Shown piece by piece: positions 48,744 through 55,946 of a stretch of 64,000 nt of DNA (position 1 is its first letter; each line of letters opens with the position of its first letter). The notes below the pieces were generated by a model. The model did not search any database. It saw only the letters and a list, made by a program, of their open reading frames with translations, and was not told where the DNA came from. Made by a program: the position numbers and the translations under genes. This DNA is from Afifella sp. IM 167 (GTDB taxonomy: Bacteria > Pseudomonadota > Alphaproteobacteria > Rhizobiales > Afifellaceae): positions 310,001-374,000 of the forward strand of contig NZ_NSLC01000003.1 of assembly GCF_020144925.1 (NCBI RefSeq). Direction: 5' to 3'.

Positions 48744-49353
48744 AGCAAACAATATGTCAAGGACGCCGTCGCGAACCGGCTGCCACGTTCCGTCGGAGAG
48801 AGACCGCCTCACCATATGTCGCTGGCGCCGATCGCCATCAGACCGCTGCGGGGAAAACAGGGCGTGACGGTCATGATCGCTCTCCGTCGTCACCTCGCGG
48901 AAGAGGATGCCGCGGAGTTCACTGCCCGGCCCCCGGCTGGGGAGCATGCGCGGCGTGTTGTCTCATGACGCGTTCGCCGCGTGGACGAGAACGCGCAAAA
49001 GCTGGCAGCCCCTGTCCTGAATGCCAGTCGTTCTGGAAGGTCTGACTCGTTTTTTGAGACGAGTTCGTATCGAGAATGGCTTAAATATTATGTCGAAACG
49101 CCACATATTGGCGAATTGTCTGACGATTTTGGGTCTCATATCCTTACGGCAACTGTATAGTCTCAATCTTCACGGCGTTGCGCTGGTGTGAGGACTTGCA
49201 ATATGCTGGCGGCGGTATTCGTCATGTGCCGATGCCCGGCCGGCCGCTTCGCTCCAGTCAGTGCATTTCGGATCGCCTCCCGTCCGCGCGTTTCCGATGG
49301 CGCCCTCGATCCGGTGGCCAGATGTGTCGGCCTCATCTTGGAAGAACCGCTCA
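48726..49353. other. 628-bp spacer with promoter of aldo-keto reductase
   Basis: No gene recognised. The left edge holds the MarR operator, and a small stem ACTCGT/ACGAGT with a T-rich loop lies at 49045-49064. The stretch 49075-49180 is AT-rich and contains TTGTCT (49116-49121), a 17-bp spacer and TATCCT (49139-49144), a candidate promoter for the reductase gene with a leader of about 200 nt. Confidence 0.5.
49116..49126. promoter_or_regulatory. Operator-like TTGTCTGACGA on the -35 element
   Basis: TTGTCTGACGA differs by one base from the perfect palindrome TTGTCTGACAA at 50394-50404. Twelve bases (GAATTGTCTGAC) are identical at both places. It overlaps the -35 element of the candidate promoter, where a repressor would act. 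Confidence 0.5.
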
Positions 49354-50364
49354 ATGCAGCAAAGAAAGCTCGGTCCGTTCACGGTCTCGGCCATCGGCCT
49401 CGGTTGCATGGGGCTCTCCCACGCTTACGGCGCCGGCGTCGACCGGCGGGACGCGGCCGCGCTCCTCAACCGGGCACTGGAGATCGGCTATGCGCTGCTC
49501 GACACAGCGGGGATCTACGGATTCGGCGACAACGAGAGCCTGATCGGCGAAGTGCTCGGCCCGCGGCGCGACGAGTTCGTGCTGGCGACCAAATGCGGGG
49601 TCCGGCGTGACCGGGCAGGCCGGCGCATGATTGACGGAAGACCGAAGAGCCTCAAGGCGGATTGCGAGGCGAGCCTCAAGCGCCTGCGGACCGACGTCAT
49701 CGACCTCTGCTACCTGCACCGCTGGGACAAGAACGTGCCGATCGAGGATTCGATGGGCGCCCTTGCCGAGCTCGTCACCGCAGGAAAGATCAAGACGATC
49801 GGTCTTTGCGAGGTGTCTGCCGCGACGCTCCTGCGGGCGCATGCCGTGCATCCCGTCAGCGCCGTGCAGAGCGAATACTCGCTGTGGACGCGCAATCCCG
49901 AGATCGCCATGCTCGCCGCGTGCCGGCAGCTCGATATTACGTTCGTCGCCTTCGCCCCCCTCGGCAGGGGCTTCCTGACCGGGGCGCTCAGCAATCCGGA
50001 CGCGCTTGCGGACGGAGATTTGCGCCGCTCCATGCCCCGGTTCCAGGCCATTCACTTCTATTCCAACCTGGCCCTCATCGATGGATTGCGTGAGATCGCC
50101 GAGGCTGCCGGGTGCACGATGGGGCAGCTCGCGCTCGCCTGGCTTCTCGGCAAGGGCGACGACATCGTACCCATACCGGGAACGAGCAGCCTCGCCCACC
50201 TGGAAGAGAACCGGGCAGCGGTCGATCTCGATGTGCCGCCCGGCACTTTTTTGCGCCTCGACCGGCTGATCAACGAGGATACCGTCGCCGGCGAGCGCTA
50301 CGCTCTGGAGATGCTCCGCGAGGTCGATAGCGAAGCGTTTGCCAATCAGCCCGGGAGCTCATGA
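49354..50364 (+). CDS. Aldo/keto reductase
   Basis: A 336-residue NADPH-dependent oxidoreductase of the AKR13/YajO-like type. The barrel starts KLGPFTVSAIGLGCMGLSHA; the catalytic tetrad is visible as DTAGIYG (Asp, Tyr), ATKCG (Lys) and LHRWD (His); the cofactor end is PIPGTSSLAHLEEN. Start at ATG 49354. Likely physiological role is reduction of a reactive aldehyde or ketone, under control of the MarR gene that follows. Confidence 0.9.
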   Translation: MQQRKLGPFTVSAIGLGCMGLSHAYGAGVDRRDAAALLNRALEIGYALLDTAGIYGFGDNESLIGEVLGPRRDEFVLATKCGVRRDRAGRRMIDGRPKSLKADCEASLKRLRTDVIDLCYLHRWDKNVPIEDSMGALAELVTAGKIKTIGLCEVSAATLLRAHAVHPVSAVQSEYSLWTRNPEIAMLAACRQLDITFVAFAPLGRGFLTGALSNPDALADGDLRRSMPRFQAIHFYSNLALIDGLREIAEAAGCTMGQLALAWLLGKGDDIVPIPGTSSLAHLEENRAAVDLDVPPGTFLRLDRLINEDTVAGERYALEMLREVDSEAFANQPGSS

Positions 50365-50393
50365 ATCGGCCGTCATTTCGCCTCAGTTCTGAA

Positions 50394-50404
50394 TTGTCTG
50401 ACAA
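50394..50404. promoter_or_regulatory. Palindrome TTGTCTGACAA before the second MarR gene
   Basis: TTGTC-T-GACAA is a perfect 11-bp palindrome 45 bp upstream of the MarR start at 50449 and 30 bp after the reductase stop. With the near copy at 49116-49126 it may form the regulon of this MarR protein. Confidence 0.55.
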
Positions 50405-50448
50405 AAGAACGACATGATCCGGAACGTTGGCGAAGACGGAGAGGTGAT

Positions 50449-50982
50449 ATGGCCGATGGGCCTGAGGCCGAGGACGATCCCGATGGTTTTTCCGACCGGC
50501 GCTCGAAAACGGCGCTCGATCTGCACCATTACGCCCCGGTGCATCTGATCAATCTCGGCAACAAGATCGCTAGCATTGCGTCCGCCTATTACCGGCCGCG
50601 TTTCGGCATCGGGGTCACGGATCTGCGCATCATGGCGCTGCTCGGCAATCGGCCATGGATCTCGCCGCGCGAGATCGCAGAAGCGACCGGTCTCGACAAG
50701 GGGGCCGTCAGTCGCTCCGTGCATGGCATGCGCCGGCGGGGCCTGATCGAGGTACGCTCCAATTCCGGGGAGGTGCATCGCCAGAGCGTCGCGCTCACCG
50801 GAGAGGGCCTCAGCCTGCACGACGAGATCGTGCCGGTGGCGCGCGAACGGGAGGAAAGCCTGTTCGAGGCTCTGGACGACGGGCAAAGGCGCGAGCTCAT
50901 GTCGCTCGTCGGCCGGCTGGAAGCGAGCCTTTCCGGGCAAGCGGCAACCGCGGGGCGCCGGCGCCGGCCGACACGCGAGTGA
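50449..50982 (+). CDS. MarR family transcriptional regulator
   Basis: A 177-residue regulator with the winged helix at GVTDLRIMALLGNRPWISPR, EIAEATGLDKGAVSRSVHGM and the wing NSGEVHRQSVALT. N-terminal 20 residues are acidic and variable. GGAGAGG precedes the ATG. It follows the aldo/keto reductase on the same strand with an 84-bp gap carrying the palindrome at 50394-50404. Confidence 0.9.
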   Translation: MADGPEAEDDPDGFSDRRSKTALDLHHYAPVHLINLGNKIASIASAYYRPRFGIGVTDLRIMALLGNRPWISPREIAEATGLDKGAVSRSVHGMRRRGLIEVRSNSGEVHRQSVALTGEGLSLHDEIVPVAREREESLFEALDDGQRRELMSLVGRLEASLSGQAATAGRRRRPTRE

Positions 50983-51140
50983 GGCGCCCTCCACACGGCG
51001 CATTTGGAAGACCTTCGTGACGCGAACGGCGTAGGGGGCGAAAGCCGCTTCTGCTGAAATCGCACGATGCGGCCCGGCCAAGACGGACGGGCTGTGCGGC
51101 CGCGACCAGCCGGCGGCGCGAAACCCGTGGAGTGTTTTCG

Positions 51141-51725
51141 ATGTACCGCCTTCGTCTCTGGTCGGTGCGCCATGCGCGCGGCCTCGAACGGGTCTACAAA
51201 TGGGTCGAGGGCGCCATGGTGGGCCTCGATCCGGTCTTCTCGCGCCTCGGCTATGCGCGTGTGGAAAGACCGGTGGCGCTGGTGGAGCGAAGCGTGAAGA
51301 CGCTGCTCTTCGACTGCGAGATGTGCGGCCAGTGCGTGCTTTCCTCCACCGGGATGTCCTGCCCGATGAACTGCCCGAAGCAGCTTCGCAACGGCCCCTG
51401 CGGCGGGGTTCGGCCGGGCGGCTATTGCGAGGTGAAGCCGTGGATGCGCTGCGTCTGGTGCGACGCCTGGGAAGGGGCGCAGCGGATGAGGAACGGCGCC
51501 TGGATCCACGAAGTGCTGCCGCCGGTCGACCGCTCTCTCAAAGGCTCTTCTTCATGGCTGCGCGTGGCGCGCGAGAAGGCGGCCGAGCGGGGGCATTCCG
51601 AAACGAAGAGCCGGGCACGGCGGATCGTGGCCAAGGCCTTCGCCGGGGCGCGGCGGAACGAGCCGGCCAGCGCGCCGCTCGCCGAGGAACCGCAGAGCGC
51701 GGTCAACCGGGAGGCGCAGCGTTGA
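51141..51725 (+). CDS. MetV-like methylene-THF reductase C-terminal domain protein
   Basis: A 194-residue cysteine-rich protein of the MTHFR_C family (MetV-like). Cysteines cluster in FDCEMCGQCVLSSTG, CPMNCPKQLRNGPCGG and KPWMRCVWCDAWEGA, probably binding zinc or an iron-sulfur cluster. In acetogens MetV partners MetF and feeds it electrons. ATG 51141 is chosen over GTG 51132 because GGAG is 8 nt upstream. Stop and next start overlap (TTGA). Confidence 0.85.
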   Translation: MYRLRLWSVRHARGLERVYKWVEGAMVGLDPVFSRLGYARVERPVALVERSVKTLLFDCEMCGQCVLSSTGMSCPMNCPKQLRNGPCGGVRPGGYCEVKPWMRCVWCDAWEGAQRMRNGAWIHEVLPPVDRSLKGSSSWLRVAREKAAERGHSETKSRARRIVAKAFAGARRNEPASAPLAEEPQSAVNREAQR

Positions 51726-52765
51726 GCGTCGATCCGAAGGACTTTTCGCCCGGCCTCAACGAATGGGCGCCGCCGCCGGAGGGCTATTCGTCCGGCAGCC
51801 GGCTGGAGAGGGTCTTGCGACAGGGGCGCTTTGCCGTCACCGCCGAGCTCAATCCGCCAGATTCGGCCGATCCGGAGGATGTCTTCGAGGCGGCAAGGCC
51901 GCTCGCCGAGGTGGTCGACGCCATCAACGCCACGGACGCGTCCGGCGCCAATTGCCACATGTCCTCGATCGGCATCTGCTCGCTGCTGACGCGCGCCGGC
52001 TACGGCACGATCTACCAGATCTCCTGCCGCGACCGGAACCGGATCGCCATCCAGGGAGATGTGCTCGGGGCGGCGGCAATGGGCGTGCGGAACGTGCTCT
52101 GCCTGACCGGCGACGGCGTCGGCGTCGGCGATCAGCCGGGCGCCAAGCCGGTCTTTGACCTCGATTCCATCTCGCTCCTGCGGGCGCTGAAGACGATGCG
52201 CGACGAGGGCGCCTTCCTTTCGGGACGGAAGATCAGCCGCCCACCGCCCCTCTTTCTCGGCGCGGCCGAAAATCCGTGCGTGACGCCCGTCGAATGGCGG
52301 CCGGAGCGGCTCGCGAAGAAGATCGAGGCCGGCGCGGAATACATCCAGACCAACTACATCTTCGACATGCCGGTCTTCGAGGCGTTCATGGCCCGGGTGC
52401 GCGATCTCGGCCTCGACAAGAAGGTCTTCATTCTCGCCGGCGTGGGTCCGCTCGCCTCGCCGCGCGCGGCCAGGTGGATGCGCTCCAATGTGCCGGGAAT
52501 CCATATCCCCGAGCATGTGATCGAGCGGATGGAAAAGGCGGAGAAGCCCGGCGAGGAAGGCAAGCGGATCTGCATCGAGCTTATCCAGCAAATCCGCGAG
52601 ATCCAGGGCGTCGCGGGGGTGCATGTCATGGCCTATCGCCGCGAGCACCAGGTATCGGAAATCATTCTGGAATCGGGCGTGCTGGCGGGAAGGCGCCCGG
52701 TGGCGCGGCGAAGCCGGGTCCAGGGGCAGGGGAGGCCGGCGGGCGAGCCGCGCATGGAAGGCTAG
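51722..52765 (+). CDS. Methylenetetrahydrofolate reductase (MetF family)
   Basis: A 347-residue TIM-barrel flavoprotein of the MTHFR family, making 5-methyl-THF from 5,10-methylene-THF. FAVTAELNPPDSADPEDVFE gives the N-terminal strand with the catalytic Glu, QISCRDRNR and VLCLTGDGVGVGD fit FAD/folate sites, and GAEYIQTNYIFDMPVFEAF is conserved. The start is TTG 51722 with GGGAGG 7 nt before it. It is more likely a partner of the MetV-like protein than the housekeeping MetF, which would be elsewhere. Confidence 0.87.
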   Translation: MSVDPKDFSPGLNEWAPPPEGYSSGSRLERVLRQGRFAVTAELNPPDSADPEDVFEAARPLAEVVDAINATDASGANCHMSSIGICSLLTRAGYGTIYQISCRDRNRIAIQGDVLGAAAMGVRNVLCLTGDGVGVGDQPGAKPVFDLDSISLLRALKTMRDEGAFLSGRKISRPPPLFLGAAENPCVTPVEWRPERLAKKIEAGAEYIQTNYIFDMPVFEAFMARVRDLGLDKKVFILAGVGPLASPRAARWMRSNVPGIHIPEHVIERMEKAEKPGEEGKRICIELIQQIREIQGVAGVHVMAYRREHQVSEIILESGVLAGRRPVARRSRVQGQGRPAGEPRMEG

Positions 52766-53139
52766 TTGCGGGCGCCAGAACGATCCCAAAGCGAAGAGGC
52801 CGCTGAGGGAGCAGCGGCCTTTCGCCGGTCTGGAAGCGCCCGGTGCCGGGGACCCGGTTGTGGGCGTGGGGTTTCAGGCAGGGTCCGCGGCAGTTGTGCG
52901 GCTGCCGTGACACCGGGCGTTCCAAGACCTTGCGAGCTAGTCGCAGCGGAGATCGTCTCCGCCTCTCCCTAATAGGTGTTTTTGCTTTGGCCCTGTGTGT
53001 GTTTGCTCACACAACGCCACGCAATGTTGAACACCGTTAATGAAGCAAGGCTGTCGGGCGCGGAATTGTCGTTATCGCCGGGCCCGCCCGTCGGCGGGTC
53101 CTGCGCGAAAAGGGGCTGGTCGGGGAAAGACGAAGAGGG
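52766..53139. other. Non-coding spacer between metF and rpoH2 ends
   Basis: 374 bp between convergent genes. Contains the terminator at 52797-52820, a GTGTG/CACAC stem near 52999-53014, and a GC-rich stem GGGCCCGCC/GGCGGGTCC at 53080-53101 that may end rpoH2 transcription. No gene recognised. Confidence 0.5.
52797..52820 (+). terminator. Terminator after MetF
   Basis: AGGCCGCTG agggag CAGCGGCCT followed by TT, a 9-bp stem 32 bp after the stop at 52765. Confidence 0.6.
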
Positions 53140-54000
53140 CTAGCCGAGGGTCAGCCGGTTGTCCTCGGTCAGAACGATGCGGAGCTTTTCGAGCGCGCGG
53201 CTTTCGATCTGGCGAACGCGCTCCTTGGAGATGCCGAGTTCCTGGCCGAGGGCCTCCAGGGTCGCCCCATCATCGGCCAGCCGCCGGCGCTTGACGATCT
53301 TCAGCTCCCGCTCGTTGAGGACGGACAGAGCCGAGTAGAGCCAGCCCGACCAGCGTTCGCCATCGATGTGGTTGCCGACTGTCTCGTCCTGGAGCGGTAC
53401 GTCCGAGGCGATGAAGTCCTGCCGGTCCGCGCTCGATCCGTCCGATTCGATTATCGGGGCGTTGAGCGAGGTGTCAGGACCCGAAAGCCGGGAATCCATC
53501 AGCGCGACGTCGTTCTTGGACACGCCGATCGCCTTGGCGATCTGGTCGTAGAGTTCGGGCGCGTCGAGCGTCTCGGCGCCGCGCGAAAGCCGGGCCCTCA
53601 GGCGTCGCAGGTTGAAGAAGAGAGATTTCTGCGCCGAGGAAGTGCCGCCGCGCACGATCGACCAGTTGCGCAGGATGTGATCCTGGATCGAGGCCCGGAT
53701 CCACCACGTGGCGTAGGTGGAAAAGCGCACCTCCCGTTCCGGCTCGAAGCGTGCCGCCGCCTCCAGCAGGCCGACATGGCCCTCCTGGATGAGGTCGTTC
53801 ATGGAAAGGCCGAAATGGCGGAAACGCGAGGCGATCGAGATGACGAGGCGCATATGCGCCGAAGTGAGGCGGTGCAGGGCCTGCTGGTCCTGCTTTTCTT
53901 TCCACGCGACTGCGAGGTTGCGTTCCTCGTCGCGTTCGAGATAGGGCGCCTTCATGGCCGCCCGGACTATCTGGCGTCGTGAGTTGCTGGAATCGTTCAT
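53140..54000 (-). CDS. rpoH2: RNA polymerase sigma-32-type factor RpoH2
   Basis: A 286-residue heat-shock-group sigma factor. Region 2 reads NDLIQEGHVGLLEAAARFEPERE and FSTYATWWIRASIQDHILRNWSIV; the RpoH box is QKSLFFNLRRLRAR; region 4 ends LGQELGISKERVRQIESRALEKL. Rhizobiales often have two RpoH proteins, one answering to heat and one (RpoH2) to oxidative/photo stress via RpoE. The carD-side position is that of RpoH2. Confidence 0.9.
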   Translation of the reverse strand: MNDSSNSRRQIVRAAMKAPYLERDEERNLAVAWKEKQDQQALHRLTSAHMRLVISIASRFRHFGLSMNDLIQEGHVGLLEAAARFEPEREVRFSTYATWWIRASIQDHILRNWSIVRGGTSSAQKSLFFNLRRLRARLSRGAETLDAPELYDQIAKAIGVSKNDVALMDSRLSGPDTSLNAPIIESDGSSADRQDFIASDVPLQDETVGNHIDGERWSGWLYSALSVLNERELKIVKRRRLADDGATLEALGQELGISKERVRQIESRALEKLRIVLTEDNRLTLG

Positions 54001-54082
54001 GCCGACCTTCCCGCCTTTGCCGCTCCCCCGGGGGTGAATCTCCGCCTAGCTTATAACTCCTCTAAACAGAAGCTAGCATCCC

Positions 54083-54113
54083 ATAAACAAAAACCCGACC
54101 TTGCGGTCGGGTT
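54083..54113 (-). terminator. Rho-independent terminator of carD
   Basis: AACCCGACC ttgc GGTCGGGTT, a perfect 9-bp stem. Read on the minus strand it is followed by TTTGTTTATGG, so it ends the carD transcript 70 bp after its stop. Confidence 0.85.
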
Positions 54114-54182
54114 CCCGTGTTCACGAAAGCGTTCACAAAAAAGCGGGGCCGCCGCTGCCGGCGGCCGCATGCCTGAGAGGAA

Positions 54183-54746
54183 TCAGGCCGCCTCCTCGCG
54201 GGATTCTTCTTCCTCCTGCGCGCGCTTGCGCTTCGGGCTCGCCTCGATCAGCTTTTCGACCTTGCGCTGGGCCTCGGTCTCGGAGGTCTTCTCCACCGCG
54301 GCCACTTCGCGGGCCATGCGGTCGATTGCGGCCTCGTAGAGCTGACGCTCGGAATAGGAAGGCTCAGGCTGCGCCTCGGAGCGATACAGGTCGCGGACCA
54401 CCTCGGAAATGGCGATCAGATCGCCGGAATTGATCTTCGCTTCGTATTCCTGGGCGCGGCGGCTCCACATCGTGCGCTTCACGCGGGCGCGGCCCCGCAC
54501 GGTCTCAAGGGCCTTGGCGACGGTCGTCTCGTCCGCCAGCTTGCGCATTCCGACGGAGCCGGCCTTGGCGACGGGGACGCGCAGGGTCATCTTGTCCTTG
54601 TCGAAGTCGATGACGAAGAGTTCCAGCTTCATGCCGGCGACTTCCTGCGTCTCCACATCCACAATGCGGCCGACGCCATGGGCCGGGTAAACGATGCTCT
54701 CGTTGGTACGAAAGCCCTGGCGCTTCACCGTCTTCTTCGTTGTCAT
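54183..54746 (-). CDS. carD: CarD family transcriptional regulator
   Basis: A 187-residue CarD_CdnL protein that binds RNA polymerase beta and stabilises open promoter complexes. N-terminal Tudor-like RNAP-interacting domain: NESIVYPAHGVGRIVDVETQEV, then GMKLELFVIDFDKDKMTLRVPV. The helical C-terminal part and an acidic tail (AQEEEESREE) follow. ATG at 54744-54746 has AGGAG 10 nt upstream. Adjacent to rpoH2, a frequent alphaproteobacterial arrangement. Confidence 0.93.
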   Translation of the reverse strand: MTTKKTVKRQGFRTNESIVYPAHGVGRIVDVETQEVAGMKLELFVIDFDKDKMTLRVPVAKAGSVGMRKLADETTVAKALETVRGRARVKRTMWSRRAQEYEAKINSGDLIAISEVVRDLYRSEAQPEPSYSERQLYEAAIDRMAREVAAVEKTSETEAQRKVEKLIEASPKRKRAQEEEESREEAA

Positions 54747-55055
54747 ACGCGTGCGACTCCTGGGTTCGAAAAGCGCAGTATCGCCACGGGCGCTGCAGTG
54801 CCGAGGGCGTGATGCTGCACGGAAGGACCTTTCTGATAAAACGGCCACCCCGCTGCCGGGCGCAGCGAGAAAATACGTCACCGTCGTTCCAAGCCGGAAT
54901 TAGATCGGAACACGAGCAAAGTCCGATCCGCGACAGATAGCGCAAAATGCGCCCAAAATCAAGGATTTGTTACAAGCGCCAAAGCCCCGTCGCGGCGACC
55001 GTCGGTGCCGCGGCAGGGTGGAAAGTCCAGAAAGATCAGGCTTTTGCCCGGTGAA
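54747..55055. other. Leader region between fdxA and carD
   Basis: 309 bp without a gene. Contains the candidate carD promoter and a GC stem CGCGGC/GCCGCG near 54990-55011 that might end fdxA transcription. The long carD leader has no recognised RNA element. Confidence 0.45.
54934..54962 (-). promoter_or_regulatory. Candidate carD promoter
   Basis: On the minus strand, TTGATT, 17 bp, TATCTG, leaving a leader of about 185 nt before the carD ATG. The -10 match is modest. Confidence 0.4.
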
Positions 55056-55394
55056 TCAGTCGCCTTCGCCGGGCTCCGGAGAGAAGTACTTCTCGTACTT
55101 GTCGGCCTCGCCCTCATGCTCCTTGGCGTCGGACGGCGGCTCGCGCTTGATCGTGATGTTCGGCCATTTCTCGGCGTATTCGGCGTTCACCGTCAGCCAC
55201 TTCTCAAGACCGGGCTCGGTGTCGGGACGAATTGCGTCGACGGGGCATTCAGGTTCGCATACGCCGCAATCGATGCACTCGTCCGGATGGATGACGAGCA
55301 TGTTCTCGCCTTCATAAAAACAGTCGACCGGGCACACCTCGACGCAATCGGTGAATTTGCATCGGATGCAGTTGTCGGTCACGACGTAGGTCAT
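55056..55394 (-). CDS. fdxA: 7Fe ferredoxin FdxA
   Basis: A 112-residue electron carrier with [19 protein letters not shown] (3Fe-4S plus part of the 4Fe-4S ligands) and [16 protein letters not shown]. The long acidic C-terminal extension ([20 protein letters not shown]) is normal for the family. Redox partners in alphaproteobacteria are not firmly known. Confidence 0.95.
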   Translation of the reverse strand: MTYVVTDNCIRCKFTDCVEVCPVDCFYEGENMLVIHPDECIDCGVCEPECPVDAIRPDTEPGLEKWLTVNAEYAEKWPNITIKREPPSDAKEHEGEADKYEKYFSPEPGEGD

Positions 55395-55512
55395 ACTCAG
55401 CTCCCGTCAGGCCTTGCGTTGGCGGCCTAATGGCTTTTTTCGGGCTGCGCAAGGGCGGCAAAGCCGCGCCTTCGATTTCCGCCAAGGTGCTCAGTTTGGA
55501 GCGGATTCCGCT

Positions 55513-55932
55513 TCACCTGTCATCCTCGCGCGGCGCCTGCCGCTTCATGGCGATGATCTTGCGACGATCGCGCGGGTCGGGGCGTTTGGCAGGGGCGCCA
55601 GAGCCCGCGGCGAACCCTTCTGCGCCCTTTTCCTTTCCGCTCGCGACGGGTTCGGAGAGGTCGTCATAGAGGGTCTGCGCGATCGCATAGCTGCCCCGCT
55701 TTGACGCGATGGCTTTGACTTCCGCCACCTTCACCTGCCGGGAGAGGGCGAGCGTCAGAACGTCTCCGACCCGCACCAGGCGGCTCGGCTGGGTGACCTT
55801 GTCGCGATTGAGGCGCACGTGACCGTCCGTGACCAGCTTCTGCGCGGCAGAGCGGGTACGGGCGAAGCGCGCATGCCAGAGCCAGCGGTCGAGCCGCTGC
55901 GAGGCGGCTGGCCCGTCCGGCTCCGTCGCCAT
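55513..55932 (-). CDS. S4 domain RNA-binding protein (HslR-like)
   Basis: A 139-residue protein with an N-terminal S4 domain: QRLDRWLWHARFARTRSAAQ, VRLNRDKVTQPSRLVRVGD. This matches Hsp15/HslR, which binds 50S subunits carrying nascent chains. The C-terminal half is charged and disordered. It follows the Suv3-like helicase by 14 bp and is co-transcribed with it. Confidence 0.9.
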   Translation of the reverse strand: MATEPDGPAASQRLDRWLWHARFARTRSAAQKLVTDGHVRLNRDKVTQPSRLVRVGDVLTLALSRQVKVAEVKAIASKRGSYAIAQTLYDDLSEPVASGKEKGAEGFAAGSGAPAKRPDPRDRRKIIAMKRQAPREDDR

Positions 55933-55946
55933 TCGGCCGCGAGGGC

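Noticed and set aside
48738-48947. Short minus-strand frame that could be a transposase end
   Set aside because: No transposase motif, no inverted repeats, and no ribosome site.
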